A DNA stretch of 64,000 bases, from NCBI GenBank assembly GCA_029817715.1, contig JARUPY010000606.1, positions 4,030,001 through 4,094,000 of the forward strand, in the 5' to 3' direction. The position numbers were made by a program, and so were the translations under genes. Origin of the DNA: Melastoma dodecandrum (lineage: Eukaryota > Streptophyta > Magnoliopsida > Myrtales > Melastomataceae). This document shows positions 11,817 to 24,395 of the stretch, piece by piece. Position 1 is the first letter of the stretch. Every line of letters starts with the position of its first letter. The notes below the pieces were generated by a model that saw only the letters and a program-made list of their open reading frames with translations, was not told where the DNA came from and ran no database searches.

Positions 11817-13215
11817 TTCCCGCCGGATTCCTCCAGGGGAGCGAAATGGGTCAGCGCCAGATCAAGTTGGGGGGAGGAGGCAGAAGATATGGCGAAACGC
11901 ATCCTGAGGCAATAGGGTTAAAATAATAATAAATGTAGTTTTCGATCGGGAGTTGGTTTATCTCAAAGGTAGGAACTTTGATCGTCATCTGAAGCAAAGA
12001 ACAAAAAAAGAAGGGAAAAAGGGAGGGTTTAGTTTAGGGTGACGTGGGGAACGGAGGGAGGTGATGAGTTGTTGTACGGAGTAAATGGGCCTGCGCCACG
12101 TGGAGGTATCGGACGCCTTCGTCGTTTGGGTTCCCGGGGGGGAGGAGGGTTTTGGACATTCGTCCGATGAAGATGAACTCGGGGGGTGGAGTAACTGTTT
12201 AATCGGATAATATTTAATAGGAATAAATTCGTCGTTCAGTGAAGTTTTGAGTCAGCGTTTTGAGGTAAAGAAAAAAATGAAGATCCCTTACCTTTATGAT
12301 ATGTATCAGAAGCTAGCCAGGAAGCATAACCTGGTGATCAAGCTGGATTGTAATACTTCGCCCGAGTCAGACCACTCGCGTTACAAGTCTCGGTTTGGAA
12401 TTTCTCTGTTCCATGTTACGAATAAAAGAATGCACACATTCGGCGACAAGAGTAGTGCATGGAAGGGAGGAGTTTCTTTGAGGGGCCTTCTCGTGTCACC
12501 CCAATTCTGGAAGGCCCGATAGCTAACTTCGGTACATTTGAGGCCTTGCCCATTAAGGCTTTTTGTTCCAACTGTGAACACTCACACCGAGTCTCAACTC
12601 ATTTCCCAATAAGACGGCAGTGTGGCAATGGCGTAGGAGGAGGTTGAGGAGATATACTAAAAAATTCATTATGTAGTTGTTGAGGGAGGAGGCATTAAGT
12701 TAATAAGAATAGTTTATACAAACAGTGAGAGGAAGTCCCTAAGCAAAATGAGTTCAAGTAACCAACATGGATTAATCCAAGTAGTAATAACTTTTATTCG
12801 CTTCAGAAAGTCTCAAGATCGAAATCTATCTTATGCAGCCGACCCCGTTGCAACCCACCAAAGTCAGATGTCCTATCGGGTCAAGTTCAGATTAGTCGAG
12901 AAATCGGGCCGATGAAAAAAAAAAAGAGAAGCTCAAGTACCAAATTTCCCTTGCTCATTCTGCCTGAGAAATGAGATTTGGATCTGATAGAGGAACCCTA
13001 ACTAAACTCGAGGAAAAAAGAGATTTGATGTATGCAACACCATGAAGACAGCAAAGCTACAGGCAAATTCATATAAGGGCTTATAAAAAAAATCCATATA
13101 AGGAACTGGTATGAAAGCATGATCCGGCGAACGAGATGTACCAATTAGATGGAACAGATTCACTGCAAAATATGCCATCAATCATCTCTCAGAGCATCAG
13201 TTGAACACGTGGGCT
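11817..13215. other. intergenic between kinase 5' end and PIG-U 3' end
   Basis: It contains the promoter/5' UTR of the minus-strand kinase gene (11817-12200, GC-rich near 12100-12160) and the 3' UTR of PIG-U. Open frames at 12247-12522 and 12381-12581 overlap on opposite strands and match nothing I recognise. Confidence 0.45.
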
Positions 13216-16200
13216 TTAGGTTGAAGATTTTTCGCCTGTGGGCTTTGTAGTCATTGCGGAGAGCTTCACCAATAGCCGGTCGTGGTTGAGCATTGCACCA
13301 ACGCTCTCAACCACCAGGATGATCTGCACAATGGCAAGAGACCACATTACAAGGGCCTGATTTTGTAATAAAGACACACTAAACTTAAGTACATGTGGCT
13401 CGTGCAGAATCATACTGATTCATCAATTCCCAAATAAATTGGTCAGTAAAAGCAAGATGCAGCATTCAAAGATGACCAAATACATCTACCACAGGTAATG
13501 CACCACTTTCTTCATGTCTTGATTTTATTTGTTAAACTAAATCGGCTTCCAGAATAGATAATTAATAAGTTGCCTACTCAATTTAGTATATCCACGGCGG
13601 TCATCATGGTACAACGGCCAATATGCCAACTGGGAGAAGACTGATTTAAAGAACTTATCACGGAAACATTTTGCGAGAAACAAACCTGGAAGCAGGCATA
13701 AGCCATGGCAGTCGCATAATAGAAGTTTGCATTTCCAGTTCCCTACGAATTTTATTGTACAAATGATAAGCAGAAATGGGAGAAGAAAATCTCATTTAGA
13801 TTGGTGAAGGTTTACACAGAAACTCTAGTACCCTCCATATCCACAGATTGTGCATAACGGGGCTAAGGAGGGAGACTCCCACGTAACCACAGAAAAGGAA
13901 AAAGGCAAACTTGAAATCTGCAAGATGCAGACAAATGATATAACAGCCAGAAAATGGACAAAAATAGGGGAAAGGAAACAGAGGAATCCATTGACTCGCC
14001 TGTCAGTTCATTCACGAACAAAGCTAATAAACTCAGGTATAAGGCTGAATCTCCAACCTAACCAAGCAAAGTCAAATGAAAGAACTGCCATCGTCAATAA
14101 GTAATCTTCAATAGAGAATAATAGTTGGAGATTCCATAAATGGCGTGTCAACATCAAGCAGAAGAGGTTTGATATAAACTTCGGGTAACAAGGCCTACCG
14201 AGGGATAGGACTTGAACATTGATGAGATGGCGACACACACAAAGGCCATAAAGCACGGGCGATGTTTGAGTCGAATGGAGAGTGGTATCGTCATAAGAAG
14301 AATATTTGCATGAAATACTATAAGGAAAAAGCTTCTGAAGAATTCGAAGACTTCAGCAAAGAAGTACCTGCATATATCCATAGAATGGTTCTGTATAAAC
14401 ATGCAGGCTATTAAATATAAAAAATCAAAAGGAACACTAAGTTCAAACATGTATTTACTAAAAAACATGGTACAGACCACAAAACGCCTATGTTTGGGGT
14501 CAAATCTTTCACGGTCAGAACGAATCCATAAGTCCTGCAACAATCCAAACAAGAACATAAAATAACAGACAGCATTTTCAGAGGTTCTACTTCCTACTGA
14601 AAGAAAGGCTGATGAAGATTAAACTGACTAATGTATCGTGATATGCCTGTAACTTTCGAATGACAAACAAAAATCTCCATTCTTCATTACCTTTTAAACA
14701 TCTCCAACAGGCCTCCATGCTCTCTCATGATAAGGCCACTCAGGAACATGACATAGAATCCCCAAAAAGATGCCCACAGAAAGAAACAGACACCTCTGCT
14801 CCATGAGAAGTTCTGTGATTCCAAATTATCCCTCAGTGTTTCCTGTTTTCCACTACAACTATCCCTGGAATCACTATCAGGATGTTTTCTTTGGAGAAGC
14901 AGCTTTTTAGGAGGTGAATCTGGACCATTTCCTAACAACAGAATCACCTGAAACATAATCAGGTCAATTTTCCGATCACCATAGTCACATTTAGTCAGAT
15001 TGGTCACAAACAACAACACAGAAAGCATCCAATGAATATTGAGGAGAGGTCAAAGGTTTCATACTGGGACAATAAGTATTGCAGGATAAAGGGACATATG
15101 AGTGGCCATGACCCAGCCAAATGCTGCCACCGGAATTACTCCTACAATTTGTCAGCTAAATATTTTCTTAGCATAAACATATAAAGAACACTTTATACAT
15201 TACATTTCATGATTTGGGTAATTCTGCCAGTATAAGAAATCCCACTGCATAGAATTTGAAACTTAAGAAAAATGACATTAAATTTCACCTGTACAGGCCC
15301 CATAAATAGAGAGCAGAACTGCCAAATTTTCAATTGAGGAGGTGGACAGACCGACACATGCTATGATGGAGAAAGGATTCCACAAGTAGACTGCAGCAGC
15401 AATGTCTCCAGATGGCAAGGCACCTAAAACAGCAGCAGAAAATTCACCAATGTATATTGTTTTCAGGAACATGGTCCGACAAAATGTGGCCGTGGAAGTC
15501 TCAACAAATCTGGACAATTCTATTATGTATGTACATGCACAGGTCAATTACAATATTCTGCATTGATTGTAAAAAAAAGGCCAATAAATTCTATTCACTA
15601 GTTTCTAACTTTCTCCTTCCCCATAATTTCGCTCCATGTCTTTTCAAACATCTGAAAAGTTGAACATGAACAAACTAATCACAATGTAATAATCACCTAT
15701 TTTGGTAATTCATGTTCATTGATTTCAGATCTGCTGATTTGAGGGCAGGCATTTGTATGATGGTATAGTTGCTCTATTACTGATCGCCTAGTCAAACACA
15801 CGTCCAGTAGTAAAGTAGGAGCAGAGATAGCTGGCTTAGGAATTGCCATTACCTGGGTGGTAGGATAGCTTAGCAAGGTCCAGAGCTTTCACATGCCGAC
15901 CAAATGCCATTTGAAGAGACTGACCAGTGGCACGAATAAGCATTGCGTTGATAACATCTGTGGCTACAAAAAGCAAACTACAAGCCAAAGAATTTTGAAA
16001 ATGTGAGCTGTATGCATAAATTGTGAAATAATAGTTCTTTTCAAGCAATATTGGCCTCATGTGCATTGATATCTATAACAGTATCCATCCAAGGAGCTGA
16101 GCCCTATTAAAGGATAAGGTATAAAAATATAATCTCGAGTCCTACCAGGTCAAAAATCAAGCAGGCCAATGTTCCAGAATAAATCAGACAGCAGCAAAAT

Positions 16201-17429
16201 CTCCATATTACGGAAGATTGTGTACTACAATACCAATTGACCACTAACTTCAGAGAAATAATCAGGCCCTCTTAGTGCAAAATGCAAAGCTAGCATGAAA
16301 TAAAAAATGAAAATAGTCAATCAATGGTTTTAATAAGCACAGACTTGCTATACTTGCCATATTGACTAATCTTGTTACATGACAACCGTCCAATAATTGC
16401 CAATGAAACAAGACAACAGGCAGAAAAGCACCTGCAGAGCGTGTGATCCGGCTGCCCTTGAGTGCTGCACCAATAAGAGAGAATGAGATCAAGCCAGTTA
16501 TCACATTTCTGCGGTAAAAATAATTCTTAAACAAAAACACCCATACAAGGTATTTCCTTAATTGATCGAGCAAGGATTAATAAGAAGGGACTCCCTGAAA
16601 AGATTTGAATAATACCTTTTGACTGTAAGTGGCCCTAGCAATAACATCAGCAAAGGAGAACCATGGTACATGGATCCTGGTAGCCAACACAAAGATTAAA
16701 GAAGAAAGAAAAACATGAGAATAAATACAGAAGACATGGTAGCAGCCAAGAAAAGAGCCTAAAAATTGTTCCAACACTTGTAGAATAAATGCTCAGCCAA
16801 TATAGAAACTAATTAAGCAAGCTGCAGATGCCAGTACGAGATTATTATGCTATGAAAACAATCGAACGTCCAATTATCCAAACATAATCCTCAGTTCTCC
16901 CAAATTCCTACATGATATGAAAACCATCAACCAGTCCACTGAAGCCGATTTTGCAGAGGGTACATAGTGGCGAATTAAAAGATGGCACTCAGAAAGCACG
17001 TAGTAAGCAGAGAAGCAGCTATGATCAAAGTTTTCCACCACAAGGAGACAAATGAATGACCTGAGTAAGGCGACATCGACTTCTGCTTCAGCCAGTAACC
17101 CTCAGAAACTGCCAAAACCAAAGAAATCAACCCGGCCGTCGGACCAAAACCGGCAGTCCCAAACCGATGAGCTACAAAGCAAAAGCTACATGAGAGGAGG
17201 GGAGGGCGAAAGAAAGCGGGACATTACGCCGGCGGAGGCTGGTGACCGGAGTGGAGACTTCGGGACGGGAGGAAAGGTCGAGGTTCTGAGGGAAGGAGTA
17301 CATGAGGATCAGCCTGAACGCCACCGCTGACATAGTCCACCTCCAGAACCATCCTGCTCCGCCGCCGGCGCCGGAGGTTCCGGCATCTCTCTCCCGTTCC
17401 GAGATCGACGGTCCGTTCTCCTCTTTCAT
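13216..17429 (-). CDS. PIGU: GPI transamidase subunit PIG-U
   Basis: Fourteen exons sum to 490 codons plus stop: 17429-17228, 17108-17061, 16676-16616, 16464-16432, 15977-15853, 15423-15289, 15141-15065, 14947-14691, 14534-14478, 14367-14199, 14057-14000, 13917-13832, 13742-13686, 13323-13216. It is a multi-pass ER protein of the GPI transamidase that attaches GPI anchors to proteins. Conserved blocks seen: SRPEVSTPVTSLRR, GSMYHGSPLL, VATDVINAMLIRATG, FFAEVFEFFRSFFL, IPLSIRLKHRPC, SSMFKSYPSVGDSALYL, FFLFCGYVGVSLLSPVM, GTGNANFYYATAMAYACFQ. Exon 4 is only 33 bp. The intron after exon 11 starts with GC (ACAG/GCGAGT), a GC-AG intron. The first Met (17429) is chosen because it is the first in frame; a second Met 32 codons later is possible. 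Confidence 0.93.
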
Positions 17430-17817
17430 GGGGGAGGGGGGGGGGGGTTCGCACTCGAGACCGACGAGTCTGACGACAGTCGTGGATCTGTGATCGGGGG
17501 ACGCCGTTTCCTCGTTCGCGTCGGGTCAAATATTGTTGATGATCCGGCCCGAAAAATCAAATTCATTCTCCTTATTTAATCACGAGTATTAAGAAATATG
17601 GGCACGTCTCACATGGTCTCGAATATTCTATTCTTATCTCCGGGGGGAAGAAATGTGATTTTCCTAAAATACCCTTCCCAAGGTCCTTACCAAAGCCACT
17701 CCCCCCCACCCCAGTCCCAGCCATTTCTCCGTATTGCTTGTTTCTCTTCGCTTCCTCGTTTCTTCTGCCTTCCTCCAAAAGAAACCGAGAATACCTCTGA
17801 AATCTAAATCCCTGATC
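17430..17817. promoter_or_regulatory. bidirectional promoter between PIG-U and PUX genes
   Basis: Only 388 bp separate the divergent start codons of PIG-U (minus) and the UBX gene (plus). The minus side is GC-rich with a G9 run near 17440; the plus side is CT-rich (17690-17780), typical of a plant 5' UTR. No clear TATA box is seen on either side, consistent with housekeeping promoters. Shared regulation is inference. Confidence 0.6.
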
Positions 17818-20800
17818 ATGTCGGCGCCCTATAGGGAAGCGATCCTGACCTTCGCCAGCATCACCGGCGTTTCCGAATCCGTCGCCGCTCAGAAGCTGGA
17901 GGTCCGAGCCCGATTACGGCTCCCTTTATTTAGTTTCTTCTCTGGGTTTGTGTTTGTCGTCTTGGTCGGTCGGTGCTGTTTCTGGGATTGTTCTTTTGGT
18001 TGCGTTGCCGATGTTTTTGTTCTTGGGATGAGATTTGGTTAGGGCTTTTGGGTGGGTTTGGTTGTGGAGTGATTGGTGAAAAGATTTGGTTCTGGGATTT
18101 GGGTTGAGGCTGGAATGCGGAGGGATTGGGGGGAGTGTTATTGGGGTGTATATTTTGGCCGAGTTTGGCTGGGGCCTGGTCCGATTTTTCTGACTGTATG
18201 TCAGTCTGGATGTGAACTGTGGAGTTGGCAAAGAAGATAGGGAATGATGTGCATTGGAGCTGGAATTAGCTTGTTAAATGGATATGTTTATTTGACGGGA
18301 GCAGGATTGGTGTTCGGGAATCGCCAGAACTGGATTAGGAAATGAAAATTGATGGGAATGTTTGTTCTAGGAATGCTTACTATTTTATTTGTATTTCTCA
18401 TTGCATATTCTTTGGTGCTTTAGGAAAGAAATATCAAGAACCTTTTAAGCAAGTGGCTTTTACATTAGTTTTCCCAATTCCAATAGCCCATTTTCATCAC
18501 GTTAAATGAGAATTCCCAATCAGATACTGGTGTAGAGTAGAACCCTGTCAAATTTAGGGAACTGATTGTTAGGTATTGTTTATTTTAATTTCCATAGCAA
18601 ATGCTGTGGAGCAGGAAATGGATTGATCAAGTAGAGGAGGATAATATTTTTGTAATTGGATGGACGAGTGTTGTTTGTTTTTTTCTTATGAATGTTGGGT
18701 TGAAGAGTGCCAAACGATGACATTGGTTGCTCCTTGGGCTATATTGATGCTGTGGTGTTATATTGAATGCAGTCTCATTATAATTATTCATGGAACAGGA
18801 GATGTTCGCTCTAGAACAGTGTTATGTTGCTGCTTTAAGGATCCTTCTTCTCTTGTCTGTCATTTTCTCCTTTGTTGCATGCACTGTGCTTACTTCTTAA
18901 ATCCCCTCATGTGATTAAGAAGCTGACAAATCGAAATTATTGCATATCATTTAGTGGAAGGGAGTGAGAGTTGTCAGACTTTCAATTTGAATGAAAAAGA
19001 AATCCATGCATGGTACAAATGAATTGTGACGGACATTGCTAGACTTTGGAGCCTGATGTTACTGAAGCAAGTACTCCTCAATCATCATTATCCGAACAAG
19101 CTTTATGATATGTTAGCTGGCCCTCTGATGTACATATTTTCCATGGTTTCAGCTATTGTTGGTTAGGACCGATATGCAGCATTGTTTGTTTTGTTTCATT
19201 TTGTCTGAAATTATGTTCTTTTGGCAATTATGATTGGAAAAGATTGCAAAGATTTAACTATTGTTGCTTTTTAATGCTAAACTTGACGATTTGGATGCTT
19301 TACCTGTGAGATGTTGGCAAATTTTAGGTTCCTTTAGAATTTTGCTTGCTATTTATCGTCTGGGGACTGGCAGAGAACATGGATTCTGATTCCTTTAGCT
19401 GAGGAGGTAGTTTGATTCATTCCTGATTTGTGGTGAACATAATTCTTGTTCCTTATTATCAGTTATATGCTAAATTTATAGCATTGGTACAATACTTTTA
19501 TGCACATCGTGTGGGTTGGGTGATGAGCTGGAGAAGTACTTAACTAGTTTTGTCCTCCTGCAATGACTTCATTGTTACCTTGAACCAGGAGCATGGTGGC
19601 AATTTGAATGAAGCTGTGAATGCGCATTTCAATGAAGGAGATAGAAGTAGAAATGTGTAGGTGGTTTTCCAAAAAAAACGATTTTTTAATCGGATTATGA
19701 TGATGCCCGGGTTTGATTTTTGTCTCATTTTACTTGTCAATTGCTTGGCTAGTGTGACTGCTCCAATTGCTGCTTCAGCACAAGATGATCTCATGGATAT
19801 CGATGATCCTGTTGAGGTTGTGCATCCAGAACCTCCTTTCCCACTGTTATCTGCCGGTAGAAGGGGTTTGAATCCATTCTCTTTGCTCGAAGATAACCTC
19901 ACGAGGAGAGTTTTCGACAGAACCTCTGGTTTTGGACAGTCTGCACCTTTTGTTACACATCCAAGAAATGTTAGGCAGATTCCTATAGAGGTTAAGGATG
20001 AAAATAGTCAATCGAATCAGTCTGGCCGTGGTCCTACCATTGTAGATGTCACTGGAACTGAACATGATGAAGTCCCTGAAGTTCATGGGACTGTTATATG
20101 TGATGAAGAAGACGACTCTCCAGCTGTATCAACTGTGCATGGGGCTGGGTTCAACCAGGAGAAACAGAGTGCAACTTCTTCTGGTTTGGCTATGCGAGAC
20201 TACAATGATGATATAGAGGAAGAAATGGTTAGAGCTGCCATCGAGGCTTCAAAGAGGGAAATTGAGGGACTAAACAATTTCCAAAGTGTAAGTGAGATTT
20301 CCGAATTATTCTAAAGAGTTTTTCTTGCTTGATGTTAATTATGTGGGAATCTTTATTGATTTCCTTGTTTCTGTTATGCAGGAGTTGGCAAGTGGTGTTC
20401 AGACAGGTCAACCTCATCTAGAAGATCCCGAGATTGTTTGTGCAGCTTCATTGTCATTTAAGGTTGGCCCTATGGTGTAGGTTAAAAGAGATGTTGGGAT
20501 CTCATTTTACCTTTTCTTGGACAATTGATTTCTCACATAATATGTTATTTTGACAGACAGCTGAGCAAGAAAAAGCAAAGCATGGAAAGGGGGATGGATC
20601 TGGAAAATCAAAAGTATTTTCTGATCCTTCTGCTATCGAACTTAGCAAAATATCATCTTCTAATGGGAGGTTAGTACCTTTGAGCAGCATTTAAATTAGT
20701 TTAATGAATTGTTTTACTTAATGATGTAAGGTATTTGATATCTACAACTCTGGGCTATTTATCTAGTATCCTTAATTCACTGTACGAAATATTGGCAGAT

Positions 20801-22427
20801 ATGGTTTTCTTATTTTATCGTTTGTTGGGAACTATTTTTGCTAGTTTTCTTTTCATTATTACTTTTACAGGCTGGAGGAGGGAGGAACATCTGTCCAAGA
20901 AGTTGTTGAAGAAGTTGAGCAGCCACTTGTTAGGCATAGGACAAGACGTCGCGCTACGCGGTCCATTGAGTCTGTACAAGAAATTGATAATAGCCCACCA
21001 CCATCTGAGGATAACACTAGAAATGAACATCTGAATGGCACATTCCCTTCCGACGAGGTATGCCTTATAGCTATGATCTTGTTACTATCATTCCTCATTT
21101 TTCTTTTTCGTTTAGTCAGTTGTTAGAATAATTATTTTGGTATTTCGCCTTGCTTTAGTGGGGTGGCATTTCATCAGTGGAGCATGATGAAGCTGTCATG
21201 CTTGAAGCTGCAATGTTTGGAGGAATTCCTGAGGGAAGTGGGTACAATTATGCCTATGCACCTCACCAGTTCATGAGACCCAGTGGTTTTCATCCCAGAG
21301 GGCCGCCTAGACCTCCTTCACCCTCTCTTGAGGCTCAGCGATTGATTCGAGAACAGCAGGTCTCACACATTCGTCCCTTATTGATGTTCTTTAGCAGGAT
21401 CGATTTCAGTGGGCTTACGTATTCTTCTCTTTGCAGGATGATGAATATCTTGCTTCGCTTCAGGCTGACCAAGAAAAGGAATTGAAGGCACAAGCAGAGG
21501 CTGAAGCTCGCCGACTACAGGATGAAGCGGCTAGAGAAGCTGCGCTTGCCGAAGAAAGACGCATTGAGGAAGAAACCCGCAGGAAGCAGGAGGAGGAGCA
21601 GGTAGCTTTCCGTTATTTATCTGTTTGTTTGCTGTTTGGTAACTCCCAAGTTGGAAAATTGCCTGATGTGTTCCAGCGTGTCTTTCAGTCAGTATCTTAT
21701 GTCTTATTGATCTTTTATCAGGAACTTGAGAGGCTACTAGCTGCCAAGGAAGCTTCTCTTCCGCAAGAACCCTCAGCTGATGATGAAAATGCGATCACTC
21801 TTCTAGTAAGGATGCCAGATGGCACCAGGTGTGGTCGTCGGTTTCTGAAGTCTGACAAGCTACAGGTGAGCCTGTCCTTGGATCATTTCTTACCTCATCT
21901 CACCTCATACATTGTTGACCCAGGCATCTTCGTTTGCAGTCCTTGTTCGATTTCATAGATGTGGGGAGAGCTGTCAAGCCGGACACGTACAGGCTGGTAA
22001 TGTTCATTTCCTACCATAAAAATTTTCTGAGATTTGCTTTAACCTTCTACGGCTGATAATGATCTTAAATAACATGCAATGGCTGATGATGATCTTAAAT
22101 AATATCCAAGATTGCATGATGACAATATTCATCTTACCACACTGAGCTCAACCCAGTGACATGTTCTATGGGACTTCATTTTGGTTGCACGATTGGTACA
22201 TGTTTGGTGCCTGCCCCCTTGTTCTCCCAGGAGAGATTTGATTACATTCTCCGCGTTCTTATTGAAATGTTAATATCTTCTTCCCGATACCCGTGGTGAT
22301 CTTAGTCTTGCTCCAACAGGTGAGGCCCTACCCCCGTCGTCCCTTCAGCCCGGACGAAAGCGCATTGTCCCTGAATGAGCTCGGCCTGACGAGCAGACAA
22401 GAAGCCCTGTTCCTGGAGACAATGTAG
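17818..22427 (+). CDS. plant UBX-domain protein, PUX8/9/13 type (UBA-like, UIM, UBX)
   Basis: Eleven exons sum to 580 codons plus stop: 17818-17901, 19589-19656, 19753-20287, 20382-20462, 20557-20669, 20871-21057, 21159-21359, 21437-21601, 21722-21865, 21940-21996, 22320-22427. The N-terminus is a UBA-like fold ([21 protein letters not shown], split over exons 1-2). A PUX8/13-like segment follows (DDLMDIDDP). A ubiquitin-interacting motif ([18 protein letters not shown]) lies in exon 3, with a weaker one in exon 4. A Glu/Arg-rich coiled coil (exon 8) precedes the C-terminal UBX domain ([16 protein letters not shown] to the end), with PYPRRPF at the p97-binding loop. Such proteins link ubiquitinated cargo to CDC48/p97. 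Intron 1 is 1.7 kb; the others are short. Confidence 0.92.
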
Positions 22428-23720
22428 CTCGCCATCTGTTGTGCGGAAATAATCACCGGACATTTATGTTTGTTTTGGACACCTTCTTTTATCCCCAGAA
22501 CCGGGTCAGTGAAATGCTGTGGACGGTCAAAGAGTCTTTTTATGAGTTTGGGCATTCACTCAGGAAAAGATTTGCGTTGATATCTTGGGATGATTTTGTT
22601 TGGTTTATCAAGTAAATATACCGAATCCATGCATTGATACAGCAAGAGGAGTTACTTTTTCTCCACGATCAAAATAATCAAGAAAGGCGTCATCGTACGT
22701 ATTATTTTGATTGATTGTTTGTCATTATTATTTAAATGTTAAACTCAAACATTCAAAAGGATTTCTTAGCGTTATAATTATTTATTTTTATTTATTTTTA
22801 TTCTTTTGGGTACGCAAATCAGATTTCCTTGGTAATTTCTTAAGGGCGAAGCTATTTATTATGTCAAATGAGACCCTTAATTAGGTTTTTTTTTTTTAAC
22901 CAAACATATCCTCGTGCTTTAACATTATCACTAGTATTCAATAATCGATATCTCTTTTTTTTTCCTTTCACTAATTAAGTAATGCTTTTGTTGTATTTTA
23001 ATTGACATTTCAAAACAAATTTCCTCTCAAAATTCAAAATCCCTTGTAATATCAAAATAAATTAATGTTTATCTTAATCCAAAACTTTTTGTGTGGTAAT
23101 TTTGAAATAATATTTTATTTTGAATCAAAATTATTATAGAAGTAGTTGTAGGAAAATTAAAATTTCTACATTTTTTATGCGCTTTTATTTTTAATTTTGA
23201 AACATAATGGGGCAATAAAAATATAAATAACACGATCCAAAACCTACGTTACGTATCCAGAAAATATACGATCGATCGATTATCTTTAAAATTTATTTTT
23301 ATCGATAACTTCAAATATGAAAGAATTGTAATAATATTTAAATTAAAAAGGTGAAAAGGAACAGCAAATACAAATCGAAGGGACACCAAGCCAACAGACG
23401 ATTCGAATGATTCGCACACGCGCGCCATGAAGAAAAGTGGTTATCAAATCCTAGGTGACCACTTTTTAGTGTCCTGCTAATTAATAATATAATATGATCA
23501 CCTGTAAAATATGCATGGACCGTTTTTCTTTATCTCCGAGCTCAAAAAACCATAAATTAGTTGGAGAGATCTTTTATATATCGATAGAAAATCTTATATA
23601 ATTGATATTGAAAATCTGATTCTAGAGCGCCGACGTTAATATAAATAGAATGGTGAGGAGAGAGCCGTCTGCTTTAAAAGAGAAGAAAACAAGATGGGAT
23701 TTATCGATGATGAAGTTGAG
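22428..23720. other. intergenic, AT-rich
   Basis: Includes the 3' UTR of the PUX gene at its start. From about 22700 it is strongly AT-rich with no coding signal, and I see no transposon hallmarks. Confidence 0.5.
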
Positions 23721-23788
23721 ATAAATTGTGCAGGCGATTCTTTCTTCGATTTGTGAATATACAGGAAAGAATCGCCTGCACAATTTAT
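23721..23788. repeat. perfect 24-bp inverted repeat with 20-nt loop
   Basis: The arm at 23721-23744 (ataaattgtgcaggcgattc + tttc) is exactly complementary to 23765-23788, separated by 20 nt. The RNA of either strand would form a perfect 24-bp hairpin. Unlike the surrounding sequence the arm is not AT-biased. It could be a young microRNA-like foldback, a tiny transposon footprint, or a replication-slippage product. Confidence 0.9.
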
Positions 23789-23989
23789 GATGACTGCATT
23801 ATCGTCTTATAGCTATTCGTTGGTCGCAAGCCCTTCCATCTCGCAAGAGTTTGGAACGGAACAAATGGAGGTAAGGAGAGGTCTTCCTCTTTTCTTCTTC
23901 GTAAGGATGCGATCCCGGATCCGGAGTAAAACTTCAAAATTCGTTCGGCTAACAGGAACCTCACGTTGTGATGATGCCAACAGGATGCT

Positions 23990-24395
23990 TTGTATCGGTA
24001 TTTTCCGCACGTCTATGCAAGCCCAATGGGGAAGAAACCTATACTCATGCCCATCCTCGAATTATAACACGTATATTGCCCATACTTCTGTATGGGAAGA
24101 TGGTGTCGCTTGTGAGGTTCGACGGCAGCAACGGTGAGCAACATGAGCACGGCCATGCTTCTCGCCCCCTCGGACCCATCTCAAGGTGGCTTCTTTGCCC
24201 TTGGATTAGCCATCCAATAGCTGGTAAATCCGTTCTTGGACGATTTTTGTTACTAAAGGCGGTAATTGAATAATAAGATTCGACTTTTACTGACAGCTAA
24301 TATCATATTTTTTATTTACAGGGTGTCTAAATCTAATCACTTTTGATTTTCTTGACAAATCTGATTTACGAATCTTAATCTTTGAACGACTGTGG
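23990..24395 (-). pseudogene. dead copy of the ATL RING-H2 gene at 48534-49082
   Basis: Long stretches match the active gene, for example 24030-24060 (gaagaaacctatactcatgc) against 48677-48697, and 24098-24235 against 48770-48905. Homology continues upstream of the gene: 24290-24390 matches 49410-49510. The copy lacks an intact frame, has lost part of the RING region and contains small deletions. It is a dispersed duplicate of a gene plus its 5' flank. No function is expected. Confidence 0.75.

Noticed and set aside
12247..12647. Overlapping ORFs on both strands between kinase and PIG-U
   Set aside because: No recognisable motif, no splice-consistent extension; too weak to call a gene.
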